Of a stretch of DNA of 64,000 nt, positions 1 through 8,784 are shown one piece after another. A program made the position numbers and the translations under genes. The notes beneath the pieces were generated by a model. It saw only the letters and a list, made by a program, of their open reading frames with translations, was not told where the DNA came from and did no database searches. Numbering within the stretch: position 1 is the first letter of the stretch; the number at the start of each line of letters is the position of its first letter. Origin of the DNA: Thermus sp. 2.9 (GTDB lineage: Bacteria; Deinococcota; Deinococci; Deinococcales; Thermaceae); assembly GCF_000794385.1 (NCBI RefSeq), contig NZ_JTJB01000003.1, forward strand, positions 186,001 to 250,000, in the 5' to 3' direction.

Positions 1-468
1 CAGGCGCTTGCCCCACTCGGCGAGCTGCGTGGCCCCGGCGGCGCGGAAGGTGTCCCCGGCGCAGAACATCACCTTCTTGCCCAAGGCTTGGTAGTAGCGG
101 CCCAGCTTGGCGATGGTGGTGGTCTTGCCCACCCCGTTCACCCCCACCACCATCACCACGTGCCCTTGGGGCTCCACGGGCTTGGGGGTTTGGGGGCGGA
201 AGCCCAGCTTGCGCAGGGTTGCCCGGCGCTCGTCCGGCTCCAGCATCTGGACGAGCTTTTCCTTCACCGCCTCCTTCAGGTCCTTCCTTCCCGAGGCCTT
301 GAGCTCCGCCAGGAGTTCCTCCGTGGCCGCCACCCCCACGTCGGCGGCCAGGAGGGCCATCTCCAGCTCTTCCAAGACCTCCTCGGGGTTGCCGCCCCAG
401 GGGATGGCCTTGAGGAGGGTTTCCCGGGTCTTGGCGAGCCCGGCCTTTAGGCGGTCAAAGAAGCCCAT
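1..468 (-). CDS. ftsY: FtsY, signal recognition particle receptor (partial, C-terminus outside window)
   Basis: SRP receptor GTPase that docks ribosome-SRP complexes at the membrane for co-translational insertion. About 156 N-terminal residues are present: the short helical N domain (from MGFFDRLKAGLAKTRETLL), then the start of the G domain with the P-loop GVNGVGKTTTIAKLG and the DTFRAAGATQLAEW motif. The remaining G motifs lie beyond position 1. There is no long acidic N-terminal extension, so this is a compact NG-type FtsY. Its ATG overlaps the stop codon of the upstream gene (TGATG), so the two are probably translationally coupled. Confidence 0.95.
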   Translation of the reverse strand, partial: MGFFDRLKAGLAKTRETLLKAIPWGGNPEEVLEELEMALLAADVGVAATEELLAELKASGRKDLKEAVKEKLVQMLEPDERRATLRKLGFRPQTPKPVEPQGHVVMVVGVNGVGKTTTIAKLGRYYQALGKKVMFCAGDTFRAAGATQLAEWGKRL

Positions 469-905
469 CAGCGGAAGTTTACCCCCAGGGCGAAGCGCCA
501 GACCTTGGGGAAGTCGGCGAAGCCGTAGACGTAGCTCCCCTCGGCGAAGAGGCCCGTGTAGGGGTCCAGAAGGCCCTCGAGGCCCAGGGTGAAGCCCACC
601 CCGGCGGTGGGGCGTGGCCCCAAGAGGGCGCCCAAGCCGCCCCCGAAGTAGGGGAGGAGGCCCTGTAGGCCCGGCTCGTACTGGCCCAGGTCCGGCTTGA
701 AGAGGAGGGCGGCCTCCAAAGCCACCCCGGGAGCGGCGGGGGCGAGCTCCGCCGTGAGGCGGCCCACCAGGTTCTGTCTTAAGTGGCTTTCCACCCCGGC
801 CCCAAAGGTGAGGCCCAGGGCTTCCCCGTGGCCGAAGCGCATCTGGATGGCGCTTTGGGCGCCGGCCAAACCGAGCAGGAACAAGAGGACGAAAACCCGC
901 CTCAT
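468..905 (-). CDS. Small exported, probably beta-barrel outer-membrane protein
   Basis: Protein of 145 residues with a Sec signal peptide (MRRVFVLLFLLGLAGA, then Q). The mature part alternates small and aromatic residues (RFGHGEALGLTFGAGVE, YFGGGLGALLG, FAEGSYVYGFADF) and ends in an aromatic-rich strand, WRFALGVNFR. That is typical of small outer-membrane beta-barrels, but no named family is recognised. The ATG at 905 is chosen over the longer reading frame because it begins the signal peptide and lies 7 nt after a TATACT box. It is co-transcribed with ftsY, whose start overlaps its stop. Confidence 0.7.
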   Translation of the reverse strand: MRRVFVLLFLLGLAGAQSAIQMRFGHGEALGLTFGAGVESHLRQNLVGRLTAELAPAAPGVALEAALLFKPDLGQYEPGLQGLLPYFGGGLGALLGPRPTAGVGFTLGLEGLLDPYTGLFAEGSYVYGFADFPKVWRFALGVNFR

Positions 906-912
906 CCCGCCC

Positions 913-918
913 AGTATA
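913..918 (-). promoter_or_regulatory. -10 box (TATACT), probably leaderless promoter for the exported protein and ftsY
   Basis: TATACT on the minus strand ends 7 nt before the ATG at 905, so the predicted transcription start falls on the start codon. No good -35 is visible. The box lies just beyond the 3' end of gltX. Confidence 0.5.
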
Positions 919-936
919 GCCCTTTCGCGCTTCTTT

Positions 937-2349
937 TCACGAGGCGGCCAGGGCCCGCGCAAGCCGCCCCAGGACCCGCTCCTTGCCCAAAAGGGCCAGG
1001 ATCTCAAAAAGCCCCGGGGTTTCCAGGCTGCCGGTGACGGCGGCCCGGAGGGGTTGGGCCACCTGGCCCAGCTTGAGGCCCCTCGCCTCGGCGAACCCCC
1101 TTAGGAGGCCTTCCAAGGCGGCCTCGCTCCAGTCCTCCTGGGCCCTTAGGGCGGGAAGGAGCTCCCGGAGGAGAGGTAGGCCCTCCCGCAGCTTGGCCAG
1201 GGCCTTCTCCGAGAAGGGGTAGTCCTCGGCGAAGAGGTAGCGGGCCTTTTCCGGGAACTCCTTGAGGGTGTCAAAGCGGGGGCGCATGAGGGCCACCGCC
1301 CTTTGCAGGTAGGCCTCCTCGGGCCAGGAAAGCCCCGCCTGTTGCAAGAAGGGCTTCACCCGCTCGGCCACTTCCTCCAGGGAGAGGACCTCCCGGATGT
1401 ACTTCCCGTTCATCCACCGGAGCTTCTCCAGGTCAAAGACGGGCCCCCCCAAGGACACCCGGTCCCAGCTGAAGGCCGCAATGAATTCCTCCAGGGTGAA
1501 GATCTCGCGTCCATCGGGCATGGAAAAGCCCATGAGGCAGAGGTAGTTGCGCAGGGCCTCGGGCAAAAACCCCTCCGCCTTGTACCACTCCAAGGAGGTG
1601 TGGCTTTTCCGCTTGCTGATCTTGGTCTTGTCGGGGTTGCGCAGAAGGGGCATGTGGTAGAACTTGGGCACCTCCCAGCCGAAGGCCCGGTAGAGGAGGA
1701 CGTGGATGGGGGTGGAAACCAGCCACTCCTCCGCCCGGATCACGTCCGTGACCCCCATGAGGTGGTCGTCCACCACGTTGGCCAAGTGGTAGGTGGGGTA
1801 CCCATCGGACTTCAGGAGGACCACATCGGGGATCTCCTGGTTGTCGTACACCACCACCCCCCGGAGCTCGTCCTTCACCTCGGTGGCGCCGGGGCGGGGG
1901 ACCTTGAGCCGGATCACGTGGGGCTCGCCCCGCTTAGCCCGCTCCTCCGCCTCCTCCGGGGGGATGTTCCGGGCCCGGCCATCGTATCCCCCCTTTTCCT
2001 TGCGGATCTGTTCCAGCTCCTCCGGGGTTTCAAAGGCGCGGTAGGCCCACCCCCGCCGCAAAAGCTCCTCAGCGTACTGTCGGTAAAGGGGAAGCCTTTC
2101 CGACTGGCGGTAAGGCCCATGGGGGCCGCCGATGTCGGGGCCTTCGTCGTAGGTGATGCCGAGCCACTTGAGGGCGGCCAAAATCCTTTCCTCCGCCCCC
2201 GGCACGTAGCGGGCGCGGTCGGTGTCCTCTATGCGCACCAGGAAGCGCCCCCCGTTTTTGCGGGCCCAGGCGTAGTTGAAAAGGGCGATGTAGGCCGTGC
2301 CCACGTGGGGGTCCCCCGTGGGGCTTGGGGCAATGCGGGTCACCACCAT
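937..2349 (-). CDS. gltX: Glutamyl-tRNA synthetase
   Basis: Class I aminoacyl-tRNA synthetase of 470 residues that charges tRNA-Glu. The N-terminus [18 protein letters not shown] carries the HIGH-type motif (PHVGT), and the KMSKS-type loop reads KISKRKS near residue 245. The all-helical C-terminal anticodon-binding region of the bacterial discriminating type follows. Length is normal for the family. The ATG is preceded by GATAAT about 9 nt upstream, so the mRNA probably has almost no leader. It is divergent from the LptB-like gene, with only 54 bp between starts. Confidence 0.97.
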   Translation of the reverse strand: MVVTRIAPSPTGDPHVGTAYIALFNYAWARKNGGRFLVRIEDTDRARYVPGAEERILAALKWLGITYDEGPDIGGPHGPYRQSERLPLYRQYAEELLRRGWAYRAFETPEELEQIRKEKGGYDGRARNIPPEEAEERAKRGEPHVIRLKVPRPGATEVKDELRGVVVYDNQEIPDVVLLKSDGYPTYHLANVVDDHLMGVTDVIRAEEWLVSTPIHVLLYRAFGWEVPKFYHMPLLRNPDKTKISKRKSHTSLEWYKAEGFLPEALRNYLCLMGFSMPDGREIFTLEEFIAAFSWDRVSLGGPVFDLEKLRWMNGKYIREVLSLEEVAERVKPFLQQAGLSWPEEAYLQRAVALMRPRFDTLKEFPEKARYLFAEDYPFSEKALAKLREGLPLLRELLPALRAQEDWSEAALEGLLRGFAEARGLKLGQVAQPLRAAVTGSLETPGLFEILALLGKERVLGRLARALAAS

Positions 2350-2403
2350 ACCTCGCCCATTATCTCATCCGCGCTTAAAGGCCGGGCCTTAGGCTTGGGG
2401 GTA

Positions 2404-3132
2404 ATGGACGGGGAGCTTCTGGCCCAGGGTTTGCGCAAGCGCTACGGCCCCAAGGAGGTGGTGCGGGGGGTGGACCTTCACCTGAAGCGGGGGGAGATCG
2501 TGGCCCTCTTCGGCCCCAACGGGGCGGGGAAGACCACCACCTTTTACATGGTGGTGGGGTTCATCAAGCCCACCGCGGGGCGCATCTACCTAAAGGGGCA
2601 GGAGGTGAGCCGCCTGCCCATGTACAAAAGGGCCCGGCTCGGCCTCGGCTATTTGCCCCAGGAGCCCAGCGCCTTCCGGCGGATGACCGTACTGGAAAAC
2701 CTCCTCGCCATCCTGGAGTTCCAGCCTCTTTCCAAAAAAGAGCGCCTGGAAAAGGCCAAAGCCCTTCTGGAGGAGCTCTCCATTTACCATTTAAAAGACC
2801 GCCTGGCCTACGCCCTTTCTGGGGGGGAAAGGCGGCGGTTGGAAATCGCCCGGGCCCTTTGCACCGACCCCGACTTCATCCTCCTGGACGAGCCCTTTAC
2901 CGGGGTGGACCCCAAGAACGTGCGGGAGATCCAAAAGGTCATCGCCGAGCTCCGGGAAAGGCGGGGGGTGGGGGTCTTCATCACCGACCACGCGGTGCGG
3001 GAGACCCTGGCCATCACCGACCGGGTCTACCTGATGTACGACGGCCAGGTCCTCTTCCACGGGGACCCCGACACCTTCGCCCAAGACCAGGGGGTAAGGC
3101 GGCACTACCTGGGTGAGGATTACGAGCTTTAG
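2404..3132 (+). CDS. lptB: LptB-like ABC transporter ATPase
   Basis: ABC ATPase of 242 residues of the YhbG/LptB type, which powers lipopolysaccharide or related envelope-lipid export with LptFG. Walker [17 protein letters not shown], a Q-loop in [18 protein letters not shown], signature [15 protein letters not shown], Walker [14 protein letters not shown] and the H-loop [10 protein letters not shown] are all present. The ATG at 2404 is used because the family N-terminus fits and TAGGCT lies 8 nt upstream; the same frame is open far upstream without homology. The following gene begins directly after its stop (TAGATG). The lipid substrate in Thermus is inferred, not shown. Confidence 0.85.
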   Translation: MDGELLAQGLRKRYGPKEVVRGVDLHLKRGEIVALFGPNGAGKTTTFYMVVGFIKPTAGRIYLKGQEVSRLPMYKRARLGLGYLPQEPSAFRRMTVLENLLAILEFQPLSKKERLEKAKALLEELSIYHLKDRLAYALSGGERRRLEIARALCTDPDFILLDEPFTGVDPKNVREIQKVIAELRERRGVGVFITDHAVRETLAITDRVYLMYDGQVLFHGDPDTFAQDQGVRRHYLGEDYEL

Positions 3133-4518
3133 ATGACCTTTTGGGCGCTTTTATTCCTCATCCTCTTCCTCGCTGCCCTGGTGGCCTACCTGGGGGACAA
3201 GGTGGCCAAGTGGGCGGGGAAGCGCCATTACCGCCTCTTTGGACTTCGCCCTCGCCAGACCGCCACCCTGATCGCCGTCTTCACCGGGGTGGGCATCGCC
3301 CTTTTTAGCTACCTGGGCTTCCTCTTGGTCTTTCGCGAGGCCCGGGAGGTGATCCTGGAGGCCACGGCCATCCGCAAGGAGCGGGATGCGCTAAGGGCCG
3401 AGCGGGACGTGCTTTTGCGGGCCAAGGCGGCCATGGAGGCGGAGGCGGCCCGGGCTTTGGCGGAGCTCAACGCTTTGCGGGTGGAAAGGCGGGAGCTTTC
3501 CGAGGCCTTGGCGGCGGCGGAGGCCGTGAGGCGCCGCCTCGAGGGGGAAGCCCAGGCCCTTTCCCGCCAGGTCCAGGCCCTCACCCAGGAGCGAAAGGCC
3601 CTTCTCCAGGAAACGGGGCGGCTTAAGGCGGAGCGGGAGGAGCTGGCCAACCTCCTCACCCTAAAGAACAAGGAGCTTGGGGAAAGGAGCCGGGAGCTTC
3701 AGGGCTTAGAGAGCCGCCTAAAGGGCCTCCAGGAGGCGGCGAGGAGCCTCGAGGCGGAAAGGCGCCGCCTCCAGGAGGAGCTCGCGAAGGCCCAGGCCCG
3801 CCTGGAAGGGGCGAGGGAAGAGCGGGCCCGCCTCGCCCAGGAGGCGGAGGGGCTTAAGGCCGCCTTGGAGCGCACCCGGCGGGAGCTCCGCCAGGCGGAG
3901 GAGCGCCTCCTGAGCCTTTTGGCCCAAGCGGAGGTCCTGCAGGGGGAAAAGGGGCAGCTGGCCCAGAGCCTGGTGCGGCTAAGCCAAGGGCTTTACCTGG
4001 GGGAGGTGCGCCTGGGGACGGAGGAGGGCCGGGCGGTGCTGGAGAGGGTGGCGGAAAGGCGGGCCCTCCTCCAGGGCTTCCGGGGGGTGGAGCTTCTGGG
4101 GGAGGTCAGGGGCCCGGGGCTTGCGGTCCTCGAGGGGGCCGGGTACCAAGAGGGCAAGCTTTTGGTGCAGGTGCGCTTCTACCCGGAAAAGCGGGCCTTC
4201 GCCGAGGGGGAGGTCCTGAGTAGCGCCACTTTTCGCCTGAGCACGCCCGCCCGCAACCAAGAGGCCCTGGAGCGCCTGGGGGAAGAGGCGAGGAAGCGCC
4301 TTCTGGAAGCGGGGTTTCCCCCGGAATACGCCACCTTCCCCTCCCCGGAGGAACTGGCCCGGGGCCTTGCCCTCCTGAAAGGGCGGCAGGGGGTGGTGCG
4401 GGTGGGGGTGGTGGCGGAGAAGGAGCTGTGGACCACGGAGCGGCCCCTCCTAGCCTTCCGCCTCCTCGGGGGGCCGCCGGGCCCGGAGGTACCGGTCCCG
4501 ACCCGCCAGGTCCCGTAG
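3133..4518 (+). CDS. DUF3084 membrane-anchored coiled-coil protein
   Basis: Protein of 461 residues with two N-terminal transmembrane segments (about 3-20 and 48-68), a charged linker between them (RHYRLFGLRPRQTATLIAVF) and a long Glu/Arg/Ala-rich coiled coil (about 75-270). A mixed alpha/beta C-terminal domain follows. This matches the DUF3084 family of Deinococcus-Thermus and cyanobacteria, whose function is unknown. It starts immediately after the LptB-like stop, so an envelope role is a reasonable guess. Its 3' end overlaps the convergent prmC by 69 bp. Confidence 0.8.
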   Translation: MTFWALLFLILFLAALVAYLGDKVAKWAGKRHYRLFGLRPRQTATLIAVFTGVGIALFSYLGFLLVFREAREVILEATAIRKERDALRAERDVLLRAKAAMEAEAARALAELNALRVERRELSEALAAAEAVRRRLEGEAQALSRQVQALTQERKALLQETGRLKAEREELANLLTLKNKELGERSRELQGLESRLKGLQEAARSLEAERRRLQEELAKAQARLEGAREERARLAQEAEGLKAALERTRRELRQAEERLLSLLAQAEVLQGEKGQLAQSLVRLSQGLYLGEVRLGTEEGRAVLERVAERRALLQGFRGVELLGEVRGPGLAVLEGAGYQEGKLLVQVRFYPEKRAFAEGEVLSSATFRLSTPARNQEALERLGEEARKRLLEAGFPPEYATFPSPEELARGLALLKGRQGVVRVGVVAEKELWTTERPLLAFRLLGGPPGPEVPVPTRQVP

Positions 4519-5280
4519 CACCTCCGCTTCCCAGCCCCTTTCCCGAAGCGCTGCCGCCAGGCGGTGGACGTTTTCCGGCGCCAGTTCCAGAAGCAGGAAG
4601 CCCCCCGGCCTTAAGGCCCCTTCCGCCTCCAGGGCCAAGGGCTGGGCCACGGCGAGCCCCTCTTCCCCGGCGTAAAGGGCCAGGGGGTTCTCGTAGGCCA
4701 GCTCCGGGGGGGCCGCCTCCCGGTAGGCCTCGGGGAGGTAAGGGGGGTTGGCCACCACCAGGTCCAGCCCCCTAAGCCCCCCCGTGAGGGGGGCTTTGAG
4801 GAAGCGGACCTTAAGCCCAAGCCGCTTGGCGTTTTCCTCCGCCAGGCGCAGGGCCTTTTCGTCCACGTCCGTGGCGTAGACCTCCGCCTCGGGCAGGCGG
4901 CTTTTCAGGGCGAGGGCGATGGCCCCGGTGCCCGTGCCCACGTCCAGGACCCTGGGCCTTGGGGGGAGGGGAAGGGCCAGGGCCAAGGCCACCAGGCCCT
5001 CCGTCTCGGGCCGGGGGATGAGGATCCCCTCTTCCACCCTTAGGGGCAGGCCGAAAAACTCCACCTCCCCCAAGAGGTACTGCAGGGGGTAGCGGGCAAG
5101 ACGCTTCTCCAGAAGGGCCCAGGCCTTCTCCTCGGCTCCCGGGGGCGGGGGCTCGGCCAGCCGGAGGAGGAGGTCTTTCCGGGAAAGCCCCGTGGCCAAG
5201 GCCAGGAGGTCCCAAGCCTCCCCCTCGGGGAGCCCCGCCGCCTTAAGCCGCGCCTGAAGCGCCCGGAGGAGCCTTATCAC
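4450..5280 (-). CDS. prmC: PrmC, peptide chain release factor glutamine methyltransferase
   Basis: SAM-dependent methyltransferase of 276 residues that methylates the Gln of the GGQ motif of RF1 and RF2. It has an N-terminal helical substrate-binding domain, then a Rossmann fold with motif I VLDVGTGTGAIALAL and the catalytic NPPY motif (VVANPPYLPEAY) near residue 180. The start is a GTG at 5280 that overlaps the 3' end of khpB by 38 bp. It is the last gene of the rnpA-yidC-khpB series. Confidence 0.93.
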   Translation of the reverse strand: MIRLLRALQARLKAAGLPEGEAWDLLALATGLSRKDLLLRLAEPPPPGAEEKAWALLEKRLARYPLQYLLGEVEFFGLPLRVEEGILIPRPETEGLVALALALPLPPRPRVLDVGTGTGAIALALKSRLPEAEVYATDVDEKALRLAEENAKRLGLKVRFLKAPLTGGLRGLDLVVANPPYLPEAYREAAPPELAYENPLALYAGEEGLAVAQPLALEAEGALRPGGFLLLELAPENVHRLAAALRERGWEAEVLRDLAGRDRYLRARRPPEEAEG

Positions 5281-5830
5281 GGGGGTAGACCACCACGTGG
5301 CGCGCCTCGCCCTCCCCCTGGCTTTCCGTGGTCACCTGGGGGTGGTTCTTGAGGAGCATGTGGACGATGCGCCGCTCCGAGGGCCGCATGGGGGGGAGGT
5401 GCAAGGGCTCCCCGGTCATGGCCACGGTGAGGGCGGCGTCCTCGGCCATGCGGCGGATCTTGTCCTCCTGTCGCTTGCGGTAGCCGGCGGCGTCCAGGAC
5501 CACCCGGTACGCCCCGCCGAAGTGCTTAGCCAGGACCACCCCCGCCAGGTATTCCACCGCCTTCAGGGTGCGCCCCTCCTTGCCGATGAAGCGGCCCAGG
5601 TCACCGCCCTTGACCTCCGCCTTGAGCAGGTTTCCCTCCTGGCGGACTTCCACGTAGTGCGCTGGGTCCAAGCGGAGGAGAAGGCCCACCAAGAAGGCTT
5701 CCAGCACCTCCTTGGGCCCTTGGGGGCGGGGTTCCTTCCCCGCTTCCTTGAGCTCCACCTCCACCGGGGCTTCTTCCAGGACCCCGAGGTCGGAGAGGAG
5801 GTCGTCAATGCTCTTTTTCTTCTCGTCCAT
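5243..5830 (-). CDS. khpB: KhpB/Jag RNA-binding protein (KH + R3H domains)
   Basis: Protein of 195 residues with a short acidic Jag-like N-terminus (MDEKKKSIDDLLSDLGV), a KH domain with the GRFIGKEGRTLKAVEYL loop, and a C-terminal R3H domain (SERRIVHMLLKNHPQVTTES). The family binds RNA and affects cell division and envelope growth in Gram-positives. It lies directly after yidC, as in many bacteria (the spoIIIJ-jag pair). Confidence 0.92.
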   Translation of the reverse strand: MDEKKKSIDDLLSDLGVLEEAPVEVELKEAGKEPRPQGPKEVLEAFLVGLLLRLDPAHYVEVRQEGNLLKAEVKGGDLGRFIGKEGRTLKAVEYLAGVVLAKHFGGAYRVVLDAAGYRKRQEDKIRRMAEDAALTVAMTGEPLHLPPMRPSERRIVHMLLKNHPQVTTESQGEGEARHVVVYPRDKAPPGASGAA

Positions 5831-5839
5831 GCCTCAAGT

Positions 5840-7132
5840 TTACGCCCCCATTGGCTTCAGGCTCCGGTTGATGAGCCACTGCTGCGCCACCCCGATGAGG
5901 TTGGAGAGCACCCAGTAGAGGGTCACCCCGGCGGGGAACTGCAGGACCAGGAAGATGAAGATCAGGTTCATGAAGAGGCTTTGGCGGATGAGGTCCTTGT
6001 TGCCGTGGGCGGAAAGCCAGGTGGAGAGGAAGGTGGTGGCCACGTAGAGGGCGGGGAGGACGTAGAAGGGGTCGGGCAGGGCCAGGTCGGGGATCCACAA
6101 AAGTCCCTGGCCGAACTCGTAGTTGGCGATCACCTTCCAGAGGATGAAGAGGATGGGCATCTGGATGAAAAGGGGCAGGCAGCCGGCGGCGGGGTTCACC
6201 TTGTGCTCCTGGTAGAGCTTCATGGTGGCCTCGGCCCGCTTGTTGGGGTCGTCCTTGTACTTCTCGTTGATCTTCTGGATGAGGGGCTGGAGGCGCTGGA
6301 TCTCCGCCATGCTCTTGAACTGCTGGTGCATTAAAGGCCAAAGGAGGAGGCGCACCACCAGGGTGAGGAAGAGGATGGCGAGGCCCCAGCTCCCCGTGTA
6401 GCGGAAGGCGGTTTCCATGAGCCAAAGTAAGCCCAAGGAGAGCTGGCCCCAGATGTTGGGGCTAAAAAGCCCGGGAAGGGCAAGGAGCCCCTCCACGTGG
6501 AAGCGCACCAGCTCGTTCTGGCCGCCGTAAAGCTTGAGGGGTTTGCCCCTTTCTAGCCTCACTTCCCCTTCCCTGCCCACCAGCTTGCCCAAAAAGGGTT
6601 TCTCGGCGAAGGCCACCAGGGCGTAGCCCGCCTTGGGCTTGGTCTGCCAGGCCAGGTAGCGGAGGCTTCCCTCCCCGCTCGGGGCGGGCTCCTTTTCCCC
6701 AGCCAGGAGGACCTTGGGCTGGCCCTGGGCTTTAAGCTTGAGGGTTAAGGGGAAGTCCGCCTCCACCCGCAGGGTGTAGCGCCCCTTTTCTATGCGGTAG
6801 GTGAGGGTGCCTTCCCGCCCGTGGAAGCGGGCGAGGAGGCGGCCATCCTCCACCAAGAACTCCGCCTTTTCCGGGGAGAAGCCTTCCGGGGTCACCACGG
6901 GGCTCCCTTCCGCCAGGTTAGGGGCCCGGGTGTAGTCGCCGATGCCGGTGCCCTTGTAGGTCTTCACGTACCAGCCCACGATCTGGCCCTTTTGGTCAAA
7001 GGCCAGGTCCATGAGGTTGGTCACCGCCACCTTCTCCGGGGTGCCGTCCCCGTTCACGTCCACGTCCTTGAAGGTGGCCTCGAGGGCCAAGGCGGGCGCC
7101 AAAAGCGCCACGAGGGCCAGGAGTTGCCTCAT
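5840..7132 (-). CDS. yidC: YidC membrane protein insertase
   Basis: Insertase of 430 residues for inner-membrane proteins, acting alone or with SecYEG. It has a signal-type first segment, a periplasmic P1-like domain (about 25-255), then five conserved transmembrane segments with [20 protein letters not shown] and [18 protein letters not shown]. The periplasmic part opens with DVNGDGTPE, which resembles a calcium-binding loop. The ATG at 7132 is preferred to the longer frame because it starts the signal segment and overlaps the yidD stop (ATGA). It is co-transcribed with rnpA and yidD. Confidence 0.95.
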   Translation of the reverse strand: MRQLLALVALLAPALALEATFKDVDVNGDGTPEKVAVTNLMDLAFDQKGQIVGWYVKTYKGTGIGDYTRAPNLAEGSPVVTPEGFSPEKAEFLVEDGRLLARFHGREGTLTYRIEKGRYTLRVEADFPLTLKLKAQGQPKVLLAGEKEPAPSGEGSLRYLAWQTKPKAGYALVAFAEKPFLGKLVGREGEVRLERGKPLKLYGGQNELVRFHVEGLLALPGLFSPNIWGQLSLGLLWLMETAFRYTGSWGLAILFLTLVVRLLLWPLMHQQFKSMAEIQRLQPLIQKINEKYKDDPNKRAEATMKLYQEHKVNPAAGCLPLFIQMPILFILWKVIANYEFGQGLLWIPDLALPDPFYVLPALYVATTFLSTWLSAHGNKDLIRQSLFMNLIFIFLVLQFPAGVTLYWVLSNLIGVAQQWLINRSLKPMGA

Positions 7133-7371
7133 CGCGCCCCCTCCTTCCTCATCGGGAAAACCAGGGGCACAGGGTCTAGCCCCCCGGGGTTTAGGGGGTG
7201 GCACTTTAGGATCCGCCGCGCCGCCAAATAGCTTCCCCAAAAGGCCCCGTGGCGCTCCAGGGCCTCGAGGGCGTAAGCGGAACAGGTGGGGTGAAACCGG
7301 CAGGTCTTGGGCTTGAGGGGGGAAACGTACCGGCGGTACGCCTTGATCAGGAGTACGAGGAGCCTGCGCAC
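7129..7371 (-). CDS. yidD: YidD membrane protein insertion efficiency factor
   Basis: Protein of 80 residues of the YidD/DUF37 family. It carries the conserved core [20 protein letters not shown], with both cysteines, followed by [12 protein letters not shown]. YidD is a small membrane-associated protein thought to help YidC. The GTG at 7371 is chosen because the homology begins with [17 protein letters not shown]; the longer frame continues without homology into rnpA. Its stop overlaps the yidC ATG by 4 nt. Confidence 0.9.
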   Translation of the reverse strand: MRRLLVLLIKAYRRYVSPLKPKTCRFHPTCSAYALEALERHGAFWGSYLAARRILKCHPLNPGGLDPVPLVFPMRKEGAR

Positions 7372-7376
7372 GCCGC

Positions 7377-7865
7377 CTATTGTATCAGCCCGCTTTTCCT
7401 CAGGGCGCGCACCAGGTCCTGGAAGAGCTCGGCGTAGCTCGCCTCCCGGGCCTCGGGGCTCGCCACCACCAGGAGGTGGGCCTTGGGCAGGTGGAGGCGG
7501 CGGAGGATCTCCCTCAGGCGCCGCTTCACCTTGTTGCGCACCACCGCCTTGCCCACTTTTTTGGAGACCACGATGCCCACCCGGAGTTCGGAAGCCGGGA
7601 GCCACTTCACGCTCACGTACCGCCCCCGCCCCGCCTTGCCCTTGCGCAGGCGGGCGAAGTCCCGGTCGCCCTTTAAGGAAACGAGTTTGCCCCCCGGGGC
7701 GGGGGGCGGGGCCTTTAGGCGTTCACCTTGGGCGTGAGGCGCCAGCGGCCCTTCTGCCGCCTGCGCTTCAGCACCTTCCTGCCGCCTGGGGTCTTCATGC
7801 GGGCCCGGAAGCCGTGGGTCTTGGCCCGCTTCCTCCGGTTGGGCTGCCAGGTCCTTTTCATTCAT
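7377..7865 (-). CDS. rnpA: RnpA, RNase P protein component, with Thermus-type N-terminal extension encoding rpmH in another frame
   Basis: Protein of 162 residues. The conserved RnpA domain occupies the last ~105 residues ([20 protein letters not shown], then the RNR-type signature [16 protein letters not shown]). The first ~55 residues ([20 protein letters not shown]...) are unrelated to other RnpA proteins, because the same DNA also encodes L34 in another frame. The ATG is 4 nt upstream of the rpmH ATG (ATGAATG), so one ribosome-binding site can serve both. This nested layout is established for Thermus strains. The protein binds the RNase P RNA and helps process the 5' end of tRNA. Confidence 0.95.
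   Translation of the reverse strand: MNEKDLAAQPEEAGQDPRLPGPHEDPRRQEGAEAQAAEGPLAPHAQGERLKAPPPAPGGKLVSLKGDRDFARLRKGKAGRGRYVSVKWLPASELRVGIVVSKKVGKAVVRNKVKRRLREILRRLHLPKAHLLVVASPEAREASYAELFQDLVRALRKSGLIQ
7715..7861 (-). CDS. rpmH: Ribosomal protein L34, entirely nested in rnpA
   Basis: Protein of 48 residues, too short for the usual ORF cut-off. It starts [20 protein letters not shown] and continues with the [20 protein letters not shown] type L34 core, ending KVNA. It is a very basic large-subunit ribosomal protein. The reading frame differs from rnpA, and its ATG lies 4 nt downstream of the rnpA ATG. GGAGGG in the leader (about 7868-7873) is the shared Shine-Dalgarno sequence. The C-terminal KVNA is somewhat unlike the usual Arg/Lys-rich L34 tail, so the last codons deserve a check. 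Confidence 0.93.
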   Translation of the reverse strand: MKRTWQPNRRKRAKTHGFRARMKTPGGRKVLKRRRQKGRWRLTPKVNA

Positions 7866-7901
7866 TTCCCTCCCTGGGGCTTGCGCCCCGATACCCTAAA
7901 G

Positions 7902-7907
7902 AGTGTA
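7902..7907 (-). promoter_or_regulatory. -10 box (TACACT) for the rpmH/rnpA-yidD-yidC-khpB-prmC operon
   Basis: TACACT on the minus strand, 36 nt upstream of the rnpA ATG, gives a leader of about 30 nt that contains GGGAGGG before ATGAATG. A possible -35 TTAGAC (7929-7934) is 21 bp away, which is too far for a strong match. The gap also holds the divergent livG promoter. No DnaA boxes are seen here, although rpmH often neighbours dnaA. Confidence 0.4.
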
Positions 7908-7962
7908 GCACAGATAGTCCTGTACCCAGTCTAACGGTTTTTTACACCTTGGCGCCATAGCG

Positions 7963-7992
7963 TTGACATTTCCCCGCCGTCCCCCTTATACT
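7963..7992 (+). promoter_or_regulatory. Strong sigma-A promoter of the liv operon
   Basis: Perfect -35 TTGACA (7963-7968), 18-bp spacer and -10 TATACT (7987-7992). Transcription should start near 8000, followed by TAGGGAGGAG and the GTG at 8023. An upstream in-frame start codon at 7963 falls inside the -35 box and so cannot be the real start. Confidence 0.8.
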
Positions 7993-8022
7993 TCCCGGCA
8001 AACGGTCGTTAGGGAGGAGTCC

Positions 8023-8784
8023 GTGGCCCAGCTACTCGTGGAGAACGTCACCCTAACCTTTGGAGGCGTGGCCGCCCTTTCCGCCGTTTCCCTGCGGGTG
8101 GATAAGGGGGAGCTCGTTTCCGTCATCGGCCCCAACGGGGCGGGAAAGACGAGCCTCCTGAACGTGGTTTCCGGCTTCTACCACCCCCAGCGAGGGCGCA
8201 TCCTCTTTGAAGGCCAGGAGATCACCCGGGCAAGCCCCCACGAGATCACCCGGAAGGGCATCGCCCGCGCCTTTCAGAACATTGAGCTCTTCTCGGGCCT
8301 CACCGTCCTGGAAAACCTCATGCTGGCCCGGCACACCCACCTCCGCTACGGCCTCTTCCAGGCGGGGCTTTTTTACGGCCGGGCCTTAGCGGAGGAGGTG
8401 AAGAGCCGCCGCCTGGTGGAGGAGGTCATTGACTTCATGGAGCTGGAGCCCTACCGCAAAGCCCTGGTGGGGAACCTGCCCTATGGGGTGCGGAAGCGGG
8501 TGGAGGTGGCCCGGGCCCTGGCCCTTTCCCCCAAGCTCCTCCTCCTGGACGAGCCCATGGCGGGGATGACCCTGGAGGAGAAGGAGGACATGGTGCGCTT
8601 TATCCTGGAGATCCGCGCCCAGGGCACCACGGTGATCCTCATTGAGCACGATTTGGGGGTGGTGATGGACATCTCCGACCGGGTCTACGTCCTGGACTTC
8701 GGCCAGGTCATCGCCGAGGGCCCGCCGGAGGCCGTGGCGCAAAACCCGAGGGTGCAGGAGGCCTACTTGGGGGTGGAAGCGTGA
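8023..8784 (+). CDS. livG: LivG, branched-chain amino acid ABC transporter ATPase
   Basis: ABC ATPase of 253 residues, LivG type. Walker [19 protein letters not shown], signature LPYGVRKRVEVARALALS (a YG form of the ABC motif, as in LivG), Walker B LLLLDEPMAGMT and the H-loop IEHDLGVVMDISDRVYVLD are present. It energises import of Leu/Ile/Val-type substrates with LivHMF and LivK. The GTG at 8023 is chosen because GGGAGGAG lies just upstream and the promoter excludes earlier starts. Its stop overlaps the next gene by GTGA. Confidence 0.93.
   Translation: MAQLLVENVTLTFGGVAALSAVSLRVDKGELVSVIGPNGAGKTSLLNVVSGFYHPQRGRILFEGQEITRASPHEITRKGIARAFQNIELFSGLTVLENLMLARHTHLRYGLFQAGLFYGRALAEEVKSRRLVEEVIDFMELEPYRKALVGNLPYGVRKRVEVARALALSPKLLLLDEPMAGMTLEEKEDMVRFILEIRAQGTTVILIEHDLGVVMDISDRVYVLDFGQVIAEGPPEAVAQNPRVQEAYLGVEA

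Noticed and set aside
1303-2403. Long plus-strand open frame upstream of the LptB-like gene (start at 1303)
   Set aside because: It is antisense to gltX, which has full family motifs; the extra sequence shows no homology. High GC makes such frames common.
7866-8022. Possible replication origin next to rpmH
   Set aside because: rpmH often lies near dnaA and oriC, but no DnaA boxes or AT-rich unwinding region are visible in this gap.
7963-8022. Upstream in-frame start for livG at 7963
   Set aside because: The codon lies inside the -35 box, so it would not be in the message.
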